Below, one piece after another: positions 16,205 through 24,583 of a stretch of DNA of 64,000 nucleotides. Source of the DNA: JABAAW01 sp965216605 (GTDB lineage Bacteria; Pseudomonadota; Alphaproteobacteria; JABAAW01); the NCBI GenBank assembly GCA_965216605.1, contig CBDCGG010000002.1, positions 1 through 64,000 on the forward strand, in the 5' to 3' direction. The first letter of the stretch is position 1, and every line of letters starts with the position of its first letter. The notes under the pieces are model-generated. The model did not search any database. It saw only the letters and a list, made by a program, of their open reading frames with translations, and was not told the DNA's origin. Position numbers and translations under genes: made by a program.

Positions 16205-18589
16205 ATGTTTGAAGAACATTCCGTAGCAATCCAATGGGGCGAGCGCGAGCTGCGCCTCGAAACAGGACTTTTGGCGCGACAAGCCGACGGTGCCGTGCTT
16301 ATAAGCTACGGCGCAACGCGCGTGCTGTGTACTGCCGTGTATGCACGCAAACCCCGCGACGGGGTTAATTTCTTGCCCTTGACCGTGAACTATCAGGAGA
16401 AAACCTTTGCCGCCGGCAAGATCCCAGGTGGATTTTTCCGCCGCGAAGGTCGCCCCGGTGAAAAGGAAACGCTCACCTCTCGTCTTATCGATCGTCCTCT
16501 GCGCCCCCTGTTTCCTAAGGGCTACCGCTGCGAGACACAAATCGTCTGCACCGTTTTGGAACACGACTTGCAAAACGACGCGGATATTCCCTCGTTGATC
16601 GGCGCGAGTGCCGCGTTGCACCTCTCTGGTGCGCCGCTGCTGACGCCGATTGCCGGTGCGCGCATCGGCTGGATCGGAGGCAAACCCGTACTGAACCCGA
16701 CCATAAGCGAGCTGGAAGAGAGCGAACTCGATCTTCTACTTGCTGGCACGGCGAACGGCGTCATGATGGTCGAATCCGAGGCGAAAGAGCTGAGCGAAGA
16801 ACAGATGCTGGAAGCGCTGACCTTCGGACAGAGCTCGTTTGCGCCCGTGCTGGCAGCTATCGAAGAGTTGGGCAGCAAGGCGAGGAAACCCCTCTTTGCC
16901 GTGCCTGCTGCAAGCGATGCGCTGGCGGGACTGGAAGAGAAGATGAGACAGGCTTTCGAAAAGCAGATTCAAAGCTGCTACGAGAAAACCGCGAAATCAG
17001 AACGTGTCCAAGCTCTCGAAGAGTTGCGCGCCGAGGTTGGGCAAACTTACGCCGACCTAGATGATGCCAACGGTGTCATGGAGGTGCTGAAGGGACTTGA
17101 AAAAAGTCTGGTGCGCAAAAAAATTCTGGAGAAAAAAGTGCGTATCGATGCGCGCGGGCTGGAAGACATTCGTGCGCTCGATTGCCGCGCGGGTTTCTTG
17201 GCACGCACGCACGGCTCGGCGCTGTTTACACGCGGCGAGACGCAGGCGTTGGCTGTCGCCACGCTGGGAACTCCACAGGATTCGCAGATTGTCGATGCGC
17301 TGGCAGGCGAGTATCGCGAGCATTTTATGCTGCACTACAACTTCCCGCCCTACTCTGTCGGCGAGGCGAACATGATGCGTCCTCCTGGTCGTCGTGAGAT
17401 TGGGCATGGCAAGCTTGCGTGGCGCGCGTTGCGTCCGCTGATGCCGACGAAAGATGATTTCGCCTACACGGTGCGCGTGGTCTCCGAGATCACCGAATCG
17501 AATGGCTCGTCGTCGATGGCAACCGTTTGCGCTAGTTCGCTCGCGTTGATGGACGCAGGTGTCCCGTTGCGCTCGGCTTGCGCCGGCATCGCGATGGGGC
17601 TGATCAAGGAAGGAGAAGATTTTGCCATCCTCTCCGACATCTTGGGCGACGAGGATCATCTAGGCGACATGGACTTCAAGGTCGCAGGTAGCGAGAAAGG
17701 CATCACCGCCTTGCAGATGGACATCAAGATCGAACAGATCACGCTGGACATCATGCGCGACGCGCTAGCTCAAGCTGAGCGTGGTCGGAAGCATATTCTC
17801 TCGACGATGGCGCGCTGTATCGATCAACCCCGCGACAATCTTTCGGAACACGCGCCGCGCATGCGGACGATCAAGGTTCCGAAGGACAAGATCCGTGATG
17901 TCATCGGCGCGGGCGGCAAGGTCATCCGCGAGCTGTGCGAGACTACGGGAGCGCGCATCGATATCGATGACGACGGTACCGTTAGAATCGCTGCGGTCGA
18001 AGAACGCGCGATCGAAGCTGCGATAGAAAAGATCGAGGCACTCACCGCCTCTGCCCAAATCGGTAAAATTTACAAGGGCAAGGTGGTGCGTCTCATGGAC
18101 TTTGGCGCTTTCGTCAACTTCTTGGGCGGCAAGGACGGCTTGGTTCATATCTCCGAGATTGCCAATCACCGTATCGGCAGGGTCTCCGATGTCCTCAATG
18201 TCGGCGACGAGGTCACCGTCAAGTGTCTTCGTATCGACGAGCAAGGAAGGGTCGGATTGTCGATCCGCGCAACGCTTGAAGACGGCGACGACGGCGGCGG
18301 CGCAGAAAGCGGCGGCGGCGACGGCGGGGGAGGCGCACCGCGCGAGCAGCGTTATGGCGAAGAGATTCATCACTCGCCCTACGCGGCGGACGACCAAGGC
18401 GAACGACGCGGCGGAGGCGGCGGCTACGCCGAACGACGCGGCGGAGGCGGCGGTGATCGACGCGGCGGAGGCGGCGGCTACGGCGATCGACGCGGCGGCG
18501 GAGGCGGCGGTGATCGACGCGGCGGAGGAGGCGGACCTGGCGGCGATCGGCGCGGTCCTCCCAGGGGACGGCCGGCTTATCGCGACTAA
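16205..18589 (+). CDS. pnp: polyribonucleotide nucleotidyltransferase with a Gly/Arg-rich tail
   Basis: Phosphorolytic 3'-5' exoribonuclease of 794 residues. Two RNase PH domains (first about 10-140, second about 310-540, with RPPGRREIGHG and SSSMATVCA), then KH (KDKIRDVIGAGGKVIRE, about 560-615) and S1 (about 618-690). Residues from about 695 to the end form an unusual tail of acidic/Gly-rich sequence and then at least six ERRGGGGG or DRRGGGGG units, an RGG-box RNA-binding pattern. The usual family length is about 700. A GGAG site lies upstream of ATG 16205. The third gene of truB-rpsO-pnp. Confidence 0.96.
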   Translation: MFEEHSVAIQWGERELRLETGLLARQADGAVLISYGATRVLCTAVYARKPRDGVNFLPLTVNYQEKTFAAGKIPGGFFRREGRPGEKETLTSRLIDRPLRPLFPKGYRCETQIVCTVLEHDLQNDADIPSLIGASAALHLSGAPLLTPIAGARIGWIGGKPVLNPTISELEESELDLLLAGTANGVMMVESEAKELSEEQMLEALTFGQSSFAPVLAAIEELGSKARKPLFAVPAASDALAGLEEKMRQAFEKQIQSCYEKTAKSERVQALEELRAEVGQTYADLDDANGVMEVLKGLEKSLVRKKILEKKVRIDARGLEDIRALDCRAGFLARTHGSALFTRGETQALAVATLGTPQDSQIVDALAGEYREHFMLHYNFPPYSVGEANMMRPPGRREIGHGKLAWRALRPLMPTKDDFAYTVRVVSEITESNGSSSMATVCASSLALMDAGVPLRSACAGIAMGLIKEGEDFAILSDILGDEDHLGDMDFKVAGSEKGITALQMDIKIEQITLDIMRDALAQAERGRKHILSTMARCIDQPRDNLSEHAPRMRTIKVPKDKIRDVIGAGGKVIRELCETTGARIDIDDDGTVRIAAVEERAIEAAIEKIEALTASAQIGKIYKGKVVRLMDFGAFVNFLGGKDGLVHISEIANHRIGRVSDVLNVGDEVTVKCLRIDEQGRVGLSIRATLEDGDDGGGAESGGGDGGGGAPREQRYGEEIHHSPYAADDQGERRGGGGGYAERRGGGGGDRRGGGGGYGDRRGGGGGGDRRGGGGGPGGDRRGPPRGRPAYRD

Positions 18590-18683
18590 CAACAAGCGCG
18601 CTTGTTTTCTTCGCCGCCATGCCTTAGGGTTGGGGTGAGGGTTGCAACGACCTTGGTATTGAGACAACACTCACAGTAGAAGT

Positions 18684-18710
18684 GCACGCACACTTGGTGT
18701 GTGCGCGTGC
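18684..18710 (+). promoter_or_regulatory. hairpin in the rpsB leader
   Basis: A CGCACAC / GTGTGCG stem (18687-18693 with 18699-18705) in the 210-bp gap between pnp and rpsB, about 90 bp before the rpsB start. No following T-run is present, so it is unlikely to be a simple terminator. In many bacteria S2 controls its own rpsB-tsf mRNA through the leader; this hairpin is a candidate site. No other feature is seen in the gap. Confidence 0.4.
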
Positions 18711-18799
18711 CTGCGCTAGACTTGTAGCGTTGCACTAACTTCTTCTGTGGCGTGTTGATCTCAAGCAAAAAAAGAAACTTAAAGGAAACTCAGAGGACT

Positions 18800-19870
18800 A
18801 TGAACGCAGCACCTTTCACGATGCGCCAAATGATCGAGGCAGGCATGCACTTCGGGCATACGACGAGACGCTGCAATCCGAAGATGTTGCCGTGGATCTT
18901 CGGGCAGCGCAACGGTGTCCACATCATCGACTTGCAACAGAGCGCACGCTTGTTGCAAGAAGCGTTGGGAGCGATTCGCTCGGTCGTTGCAAACGGCGGT
19001 AAAGTTTTGATCGTCGGCACGAAGACTCAGGCACAAAACATCGTCGCCGAGACCGCCCTTGCCTGCGGGCAGTATTACATCAATCGCCGCTGGCTGGGCG
19101 GCACGCTTACGAACTGGCAGACTGTGTCGAAGTCGATCGATTCGCTCAAAAGCCTCGACGAGCAGCTGGAGAAGGACGACGCGCTGGAGGGCTTGACGAA
19201 AAGAGAAAAACTCAGCCTGACACGACGCAGAGACAAGATCGAGCGCGCGCTCGGCGGCATCCGCGAGATGAACACGCTGCCCGATTTGATGTTCGTCATC
19301 GACACGAACAAGGAGTCGACCGCCGTCAAGGAGGCGCACAATCTCTCGATTCCGATCGCCGCCGTCTTGGACAGCAACTCGAACCCCGATGGAATCGCCT
19401 ACCCCATTCCGGGCAACGACGATGCGGCACGCTCGCTTGCCTTCTACCTGTCGCTGCTCTCGCAAGCCGCCCTCAGCGGACGCGAGGCGGTGCTCGCCAG
19501 AGGAGACCAAAAGCCCGAACAGGAAGCGGCACTCGCCGCCCAAGGCGAGGACGAGGGCAAAGCAAACGCGCAAAAAGAAGCACGAGCCAAGCCCTCCCAA
19601 GACGCACGAAAAGCAAAACGCAAAGGGGACAGCAGAGGCGACGCAAGAGGGGACAACAGAGGGGACAACAGAGGGGACAACAGAGAAAAAACACGAAGCG
19701 ACGCACTTCCACCTGAAGAAAAGAAAATCACCGTCGTGAAGAAGAAGCCGAAAAAGACGAGAGCCGAGCAAAGCAAGGAAAAAGAAAAGGACGCTGTAGT
19801 AGCGAAAGTAAAGGCGGCAGACAACACGGCGAACAAGAAGAGCGATGCCAAAAAGGACAAGGATGCCTGA
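18800..19870 (+). CDS. rpsB: 30S ribosomal protein S2 with long charged extension
   Basis: Small-subunit protein S2: FTMRQMIEAGMHFGHTTRRCNPKM, FGQRNGVHIIDLQQ, RWLGGTLTNW, PDLMFVIDTNKE and NSNPDGIAYPIPGNDDA are all standard. The S2 fold ends near residue 240, but the protein continues to 356 residues with a Lys/Glu/Ala-rich tail containing three GDNR units encoded by a 12-bp tandem repeat (about 19638-19690). ATG 18800 is preceded by AGAGGA. Its stop overlaps the tsf start by eight bases. The tail has no counterpart in most S2 proteins. Confidence 0.96.
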   Translation: MNAAPFTMRQMIEAGMHFGHTTRRCNPKMLPWIFGQRNGVHIIDLQQSARLLQEALGAIRSVVANGGKVLIVGTKTQAQNIVAETALACGQYYINRRWLGGTLTNWQTVSKSIDSLKSLDEQLEKDDALEGLTKREKLSLTRRRDKIERALGGIREMNTLPDLMFVIDTNKESTAVKEAHNLSIPIAAVLDSNSNPDGIAYPIPGNDDAARSLAFYLSLLSQAALSGREAVLARGDQKPEQEAALAAQGEDEGKANAQKEARAKPSQDARKAKRKGDSRGDARGDNRGDNRGDNREKTRSDALPPEEKKITVVKKKPKKTRAEQSKEKEKDAVVAKVKAADNTANKKSDAKKDKDA

Positions 19871-20795
19871 GGTTACAGCGTCTCTTGTCAGGAACCTGCG
19901 CCTAGAGACGAGCGCGGGTATGATGGATTGCAAACGCGCGTTGCAAGAAAGCGACGGCGATGTTACGGCGGCAAAGGCGTGGTTGCGCAAGAAAGGATTG
20001 GCAGGAGCGCAAGCGAAAGCTGCGCGCGCGACCGACCAGGGATTGGTAGCTGTTGCTGTCCGCCAAGTAGAGGCGGCGGTCGTCTTGGAGCTGAACGCCG
20101 AGACCGATTTTGTTGCGCGCAATCCCTCGTTCCAAAAGTTTTTGCGCAACGCAGCCGTGCGAGCGTTGGAGACGCAGGCGAAAGATGTGGATGCACTGCT
20201 GGCAACCTCGTTTGTGGCGGGGGGGGATGAAAGTATCGAGCAGGCGTTGCACAGCCTTGTCGGGACGATCGGCGAAAACATGCGTTTCCGACAATGCGCC
20301 TACCTCTCCTGCGAGCAGGGGATCGTTGCCAGTTACACGCACGGACGCATTCTCGCGGAGGATGACGAGGCACAAGAATCTTCTCAAGATTCTGCCGTGG
20401 AGGTTTCTATGGGAACGCTTGGGGTTGCGATTGCGCTGGAGGCAGAGGGGGTATCGAAACAGCTGGAGAATATAGGTAAATCTTTGGCGATGCATATCGC
20501 GGCTGCCAAGCCCGTTGTGGTGTCGCGCGCCGATCTGCCTGAGGAGACCGTGCGCCAAGAAAAGGAAATTCTTACGGAACAGGCGCAAAGCACGAGTACC
20601 AAGGGAGCTCCAGTCGAGAAGATCGTACAGGGTCGTTTGGAGAAATTTTTCCGCAGCGTCGTCCTAGACGAACAAAGCTACGCGCTGGACGAGAAACGTT
20701 CGATCCCATCGATGCTGGCAGAGGTGGGCAAGGAGGGGGGTGCGCCCGCGCGTATTAAAGGATTTCTTCGTATCGCGCTCGGAGAAAACCGCTAA
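19863..20795 (+). CDS. tsf: elongation factor Ts
   Basis: Nucleotide exchange factor for EF-Tu, 310 residues. The N-terminal UBA-like domain has LRLETSAGMMDCKRAL, and the core has the conserved NAETDFVARN. ATG 19863 overlaps the end of rpsB, so the two are probably co-translated. Downstream only 58 bp separate it from frr; pyrH (UMP kinase), normally between tsf and frr in alphaproteobacteria, is not there. Confidence 0.96.
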   Translation: MPEVTASLVRNLRLETSAGMMDCKRALQESDGDVTAAKAWLRKKGLAGAQAKAARATDQGLVAVAVRQVEAAVVLELNAETDFVARNPSFQKFLRNAAVRALETQAKDVDALLATSFVAGGDESIEQALHSLVGTIGENMRFRQCAYLSCEQGIVASYTHGRILAEDDEAQESSQDSAVEVSMGTLGVAIALEAEGVSKQLENIGKSLAMHIAAAKPVVVSRADLPEETVRQEKEILTEQAQSTSTKGAPVEKIVQGRLEKFFRSVVLDEQSYALDEKRSIPSMLAEVGKEGGAPARIKGFLRIALGENR

Positions 20796-20853
20796 GCAAG
20801 CCACCCCTAAGCGTAAAGTCCACCCACCCCACAGCAAGCAGGAGGAGACGATC

Positions 20854-21417
20854 ATGGCATCAGAGTTCTCGACAAAAGAGTATGAAAAACGCATGGACGG
20901 TGCCTTGGAGGTGCTTGCGAAAGAGTTTCGAGGTTTGCGCGCTGGACGCGCTGCTACCTCGTTGGTAACACCTTTGTCTGTACGCGCCTACGGCGATGCG
21001 ATGCAGCCGCTCGATCAGCTGGCGAGCGTTACGGTCGTTGATGCGCGCACTTTGAGCATTCAAGTTTGGGACAACAGCGTTGTTTCGGCGGTAGAGAAGG
21101 CGATCAACGAATCGGACTTGGGGCTGACGCCGCAGACGGAGGGGGCTGTTATTCGCCTACACTTGCCGAGCCCGAGCGCCGAGCGGAGGCAGGATTTGGC
21201 GAAGATGGCGGCGCGCTATGCGGAGGAGGCGCGGATTGCCGTGCGCAATATACGCCGCGATGCGATCGATTCTGTGCGCAAGGATGAGAAGGATAAAGCC
21301 ATCTCGCAGGACGAGGCGCAACGCTATTGCGAACTGGTGCAGAAGGTGACCGACACCCACATCGCCAAGATCGACGAGGCATTGCGCGAGAAAGAACGCA
21401 TCATTGCAACGCCGTGA
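20854..21417 (+). CDS. frr: ribosome recycling factor
   Basis: Releases post-termination ribosomes together with EF-G. 187 residues, with the signature LRAGRAATSLVTPL, the central WDNSVVSAVEKAI and PSPSAERRQDLAKMA, and the Lys/Glu-rich C-terminal helix. ATG 20854 follows a strong AGGAGG (about 20840-20846). Its TGA shares bases with the uppS ATG (TGATG), suggesting coupling. Confidence 0.96.
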   Translation: MASEFSTKEYEKRMDGALEVLAKEFRGLRAGRAATSLVTPLSVRAYGDAMQPLDQLASVTVVDARTLSIQVWDNSVVSAVEKAINESDLGLTPQTEGAVIRLHLPSPSAERRQDLAKMAARYAEEARIAVRNIRRDAIDSVRKDEKDKAISQDEAQRYCELVQKVTDTHIAKIDEALREKERIIATP

Positions 21418-22325
21418 TGCCTGCTCGTCTTTCAGCAGAGGCCGCGTCGCTCGAAGCCTCCGTTACACAAGATCGAGGGCACGCGCAGCCTTCGGTCGCG
21501 CGCCTGACTCTAGAGTCTCTGTCTCTGCCGCGCCACTTGGCGATTATCATGGATGGCAACGGGCGATGGGCGAAGGCGCGAGGAAAATCGAGGCTGGAGG
21601 GACACAAGGCGGGCGCGAATGCGGCGGAAAAAATCTTGGACTGCGTTCTCAAACGAGGCATTCCATACCTGACCCTGTTCGCTTTCTCCAGCGAGAACTG
21701 GCGACGCTCGGACGAGGAGGTGCAAGGCTTGATGAAGCTGTTGGAGCAATACCTTGTGCGCAATCGAAAGGCGTTCTTGAAAGACCATAGGGTACGGCTT
21801 TCGGTCTTCGGCGACAAGACGAAACTGCCCTCATCGCTGGTCAAGAACTTGGACGACTTGGAGTGCTTGGCACAAAAAGACAAGGCGGCGGAAAAAAATG
21901 GTGCGAACAAAAATGGCGCAAACAAAAATGGTACAGGAAAAAGTAGCGGACAATCTCTGCATTTGGGACTTGCGCTGAACTACGGCGGTCGAGACGATAT
22001 TCTGCGGGCGACGCGCCGCCTTGTCGCGCGCTGTCTGGAGGGGGGGGAGCGTGCCGAAGAGCTGACGGAGCGGCATGTTGCAGCGGCGCTGGATACGGCG
22101 TTATTCCCCGACCCCGATTTGTTGATTCGCACTGGCGGCGAGCAGCGCATCAGCAACTTCCTGCTGTGGCAGTGCGCATACAGCGAGTTGATGTTTACCG
22201 ATTGCCCTTGGCCCGACTTCGACGAAGAACACTTGGAGAGCATGCTCGAAGCCTTTGGAAGACGCGAACGACGCTTCGGTGCAAGCGACAGCCAAGTATC
22301 AAACCAAGTATCAAGTCGAGCCTGA
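21417..22325 (+). CDS. uppS: isoprenyl (undecaprenyl) diphosphate synthase
   Basis: Cis-prenyltransferase making the C55 carrier for cell-wall and O-antigen synthesis. HLAIIMDGNGRWAKARGKSR carries the catalytic Asp; FAFSSENWRRS, DLLIRTGGEQRISNFLLWQ and AYSELMFTDCPWPDF follow. At 302 residues it is long: an N-terminal leader of about 35 residues and an insertion of about 25 residues with ANKNG units (15-bp tandem repeats, about 21895-21945) just before the SLHLGLALNYGGRDDI motif. Confidence 0.94.
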   Translation: MPARLSAEAASLEASVTQDRGHAQPSVARLTLESLSLPRHLAIIMDGNGRWAKARGKSRLEGHKAGANAAEKILDCVLKRGIPYLTLFAFSSENWRRSDEEVQGLMKLLEQYLVRNRKAFLKDHRVRLSVFGDKTKLPSSLVKNLDDLECLAQKDKAAEKNGANKNGANKNGTGKSSGQSLHLGLALNYGGRDDILRATRRLVARCLEGGERAEELTERHVAAALDTALFPDPDLLIRTGGEQRISNFLLWQCAYSELMFTDCPWPDFDEEHLESMLEAFGRRERRFGASDSQVSNQVSSRA

Positions 22326-22362
22326 GCCAATCTCAAGCACGAAGCGAGCAGGAGAAACCTTT

Positions 22363-23208
22363 ATGATGACGCGATGGCGTTCCTTTCGGACAATGATCGC
22401 TGCGGCTGACCCGCGACTTTTGCGCGCGACGACCGCGCTCGCCTTGCTTGCCTTCGTCTTTGTGCTGCTGCTCTTCCCTCATTTTCTGTTGCTTCCTGCG
22501 ACGCTCGTCGTGCTGTTGCTGGCGGCGCGCGAGTGGACGCTGCTTGCTCCGCGCGAGGAGGAGCGTAGCTCGAAAAGTTTGCTCGTGGGACTGCTGCTCG
22601 TGCTTCTCGCTTATCCTATGGTTGGTATCGCGTGTCTGCTTTTGCTGTTGTTGTTTCTGCCCGTCTCGACGCTGCTGTCGCGCGGGGGAGGCGATCACAA
22701 CCTCGTGGGACTTTTCTGCCTTGCCACGCTGGGCGTGGGTTTTGTAGGCTTGCACGATCGCTTCGGCGTTGCGGGCTTGGGATGGCTGATCGTGGTCGTG
22801 GTCGCCTTCGACACGGCGGCGCTGTTCGGGGGCAAGGCGTTGCGCGGACCGAAGCTGTGGGAGCGCGTCAGTCCCGACAAACGCTGGGCGGGATTGCTGT
22901 GCGGCTTGGCGGCGGCGGGCTTGCTCGGAGCATTATGGCTGCTCGCTTTTTTTCCCGCGAGCAATCTGGCAAATGCCGAAACAAGATTTGCCAACGGCGT
23001 GTTTGCCGTTGTTGCAAGCCTGCTCGTGGGCGCGGGTGCGCAGGTGGGAGACCTCGCCGAATCGCAGCTTAAGCGGCGCGTCGGCGTTAAGGACACGGGC
23101 TCCTTGCTACCTGGACACGGCGGCGTTTTGGATCGCATCGACAGCTTTCTCTGCGCCGTGCCTGTGGCGTGGATTGCGCTCACCGCGCAAGATTTCTTCC
23201 TGCCATGA
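22363..23208 (+). CDS. cdsA: phosphatidate cytidylyltransferase
   Basis: Makes CDP-diacylglycerol from phosphatidate and CTP. An integral membrane protein of 281 residues with about seven hydrophobic segments. The family signature near the C-terminus is intact: SPDKRWAG, then KDTGSLLPGHGGVLDRIDS. I chose ATG 22363 because AGGAG lies about 10 bp upstream. It overlaps dxr by ATGA. Upstream, a 12-bp AAGTATCAA-type duplication (about 22291-22315) sits in the 3' end of uppS. Confidence 0.93.
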   Translation: MMTRWRSFRTMIAAADPRLLRATTALALLAFVFVLLLFPHFLLLPATLVVLLLAAREWTLLAPREEERSSKSLLVGLLLVLLAYPMVGIACLLLLLLFLPVSTLLSRGGGDHNLVGLFCLATLGVGFVGLHDRFGVAGLGWLIVVVVAFDTAALFGGKALRGPKLWERVSPDKRWAGLLCGLAAAGLLGALWLLAFFPASNLANAETRFANGVFAVVASLLVGAGAQVGDLAESQLKRRVGVKDTGSLLPGHGGVLDRIDSFLCAVPVAWIALTAQDFFLP

Positions 23209-24482
23209 CGGACTCCGCCATGAAGCCTGCCGTTTCGGTGAGCGTCTTGGGGGCGACGGGCAGCGTCGGACGCGCCGCCTTGGAGGTGATCTCGCAAGGC
23301 AACTTTCAAGTCGTCGCGCTCTGCGCGCAAACGGACTTGGAGGGGCTGGTAGCACTCTGCCATCGTCATCGTCCTCGTTTTGCAGCCTTGGGCGATGCCG
23401 ATCTTTTAGAGCCTCTGCAACGCGCGTTGCAGGGTAGCGGGACAGCGGTGGCAGCGGGGGAGAGTGCCGTCTTGGAGGCGGCGAGTATGGAATCCGAGAC
23501 GACGGTGGCAGCCATCAGCGGCATCGATGGCTTGGCTCCGACGCTCGCAGCCGCACGCCGCAAGACGAAGCTGGTACTTGCCAACAAAGAGTGCGTAGTC
23601 GCCGGCGGCGCGTGGTTTCTGGAAGAGTGCGCACGACACCACAGTCCCATCGTACCTGCCGACTCGGAACACAACGCCATCTTTCAAATTCTAGAGCGCG
23701 ACACGCCAAAAGAGGGATTGGAGAGCATCGTCCTCACGGCATCGGGCGGACCTTTTCTCGATCTGTCGGAGCAGAAGACATCGCGTGTGACGCCTGAGCA
23801 GGCTTGCGCGCATCCCAACTTTCGTATGGGAGCGAAGATCTCCATCGACTCGGCGACGATGATGAACAAGGCGCTTGAGGTCATCGAAGCGGCAAGACTT
23901 TTCGAGCTGGAAGAAAGCATGATCGACATCGTCGTCCATCCGCAGCAGATCGTGCACGGGATGGTCGTCTATGGGGACGGCTCTATCTTCGCCCTTGCCG
24001 GCGCCTGCGACATGCGGCTGCCGCTTCGCCACGCGCTGCATTGGCCGCAGCGCGCGCCGAAAGAAGATTTGATGCAAGCGACAACGCGAGCGTTCGACTG
24101 GCGAGAGGTTGCGAATCTCACCTTTCGCCCGCTCGATAGTGCACGTTTTCCTGCTCCCGCTTTGGCGCGCGAAAGCTTGACGAGCCTCGCTGCGCCGATC
24201 GTGTTGAACGCTGCGAACGAAGTGGTCGTCGAGGCTTTTCTGAAGGAGCGCATTGCCTTTCACAAAATCGTGCCGCTCGTACGCAGGGTTATGGATACCT
24301 TTGACGCATCGAGGCTTGAGCCGCCCGATTCGCTGGAGCGTGTCTTGACAATCGATGCCTACGGGCGCAGGCTAGCTCTCGAACGGCTGGAGCGTCTGGC
24401 GGTGTCGAAGTCGCTGGCTAGTCCTCCACTTTCTGCCACCCCAGATCCAACTCCTCCCCTTTCTTTAAGCCAAATCGCCTAG
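23205..24482 (+). CDS. dxr: 1-deoxy-D-xylulose 5-phosphate reductoisomerase
   Basis: Commits the cell to the MEP isoprenoid pathway, using NADPH. The nucleotide motif LGATGSVGRAAL, then ANKECVVAGG, VPADSEHNAIFQ and ISIDSATMMNKALEVIEA (metal and substrate site), and LNAANEVVVEAFL are all present. 425 residues; the last 25 (Pro/Ser-rich) go beyond the usual end. The start overlaps the cdsA stop (ATGA). The presence of dxr beside uppS ties precursor supply to carrier lipid synthesis. Confidence 0.95.
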   Translation: MTDSAMKPAVSVSVLGATGSVGRAALEVISQGNFQVVALCAQTDLEGLVALCHRHRPRFAALGDADLLEPLQRALQGSGTAVAAGESAVLEAASMESETTVAAISGIDGLAPTLAAARRKTKLVLANKECVVAGGAWFLEECARHHSPIVPADSEHNAIFQILERDTPKEGLESIVLTASGGPFLDLSEQKTSRVTPEQACAHPNFRMGAKISIDSATMMNKALEVIEAARLFELEESMIDIVVHPQQIVHGMVVYGDGSIFALAGACDMRLPLRHALHWPQRAPKEDLMQATTRAFDWREVANLTFRPLDSARFPAPALARESLTSLAAPIVLNAANEVVVEAFLKERIAFHKIVPLVRRVMDTFDASRLEPPDSLERVLTIDAYGRRLALERLERLAVSKSLASPPLSATPDPTPPLSLSQIA

Positions 24483-24507
24483 TCGCAGCAAACCCGATAC
24501 ACAAACT

Positions 24508-24552
24508 TGATACTTTTGCCTGATACTTTTGCCTGATACTTTTGCCTGATAC
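24508..24552. repeat. 13-bp tandem repeat upstream of rseP
   Basis: Three exact head-to-tail copies of TGATACTTTTGCC (24508-24546) plus a partial fourth copy fill the space between the dxr stop and the rseP start. The 13-bp period is not a multiple of three, which agrees with the stretch being non-coding and with choosing ATG 24584 for rseP. Confidence 0.9.
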
Positions 24553-24583
24553 ACTTTTTTCTCTATTTTTCTCTCTAATTTTC

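Noticed and set aside
17765..18670. Minus-strand Ala/Ser-rich frame opposite the pnp tail
   Set aside because: It only reads the GGC-rich repeats of the PNPase tail backwards; no start signal or motif.
18779..20281. Minus-strand open frame of 500 codons opposite rpsB and tsf
   Set aside because: It is an antisense shadow of two certain ribosomal/translation genes, with no domain of its own and a length explained by codon bias.
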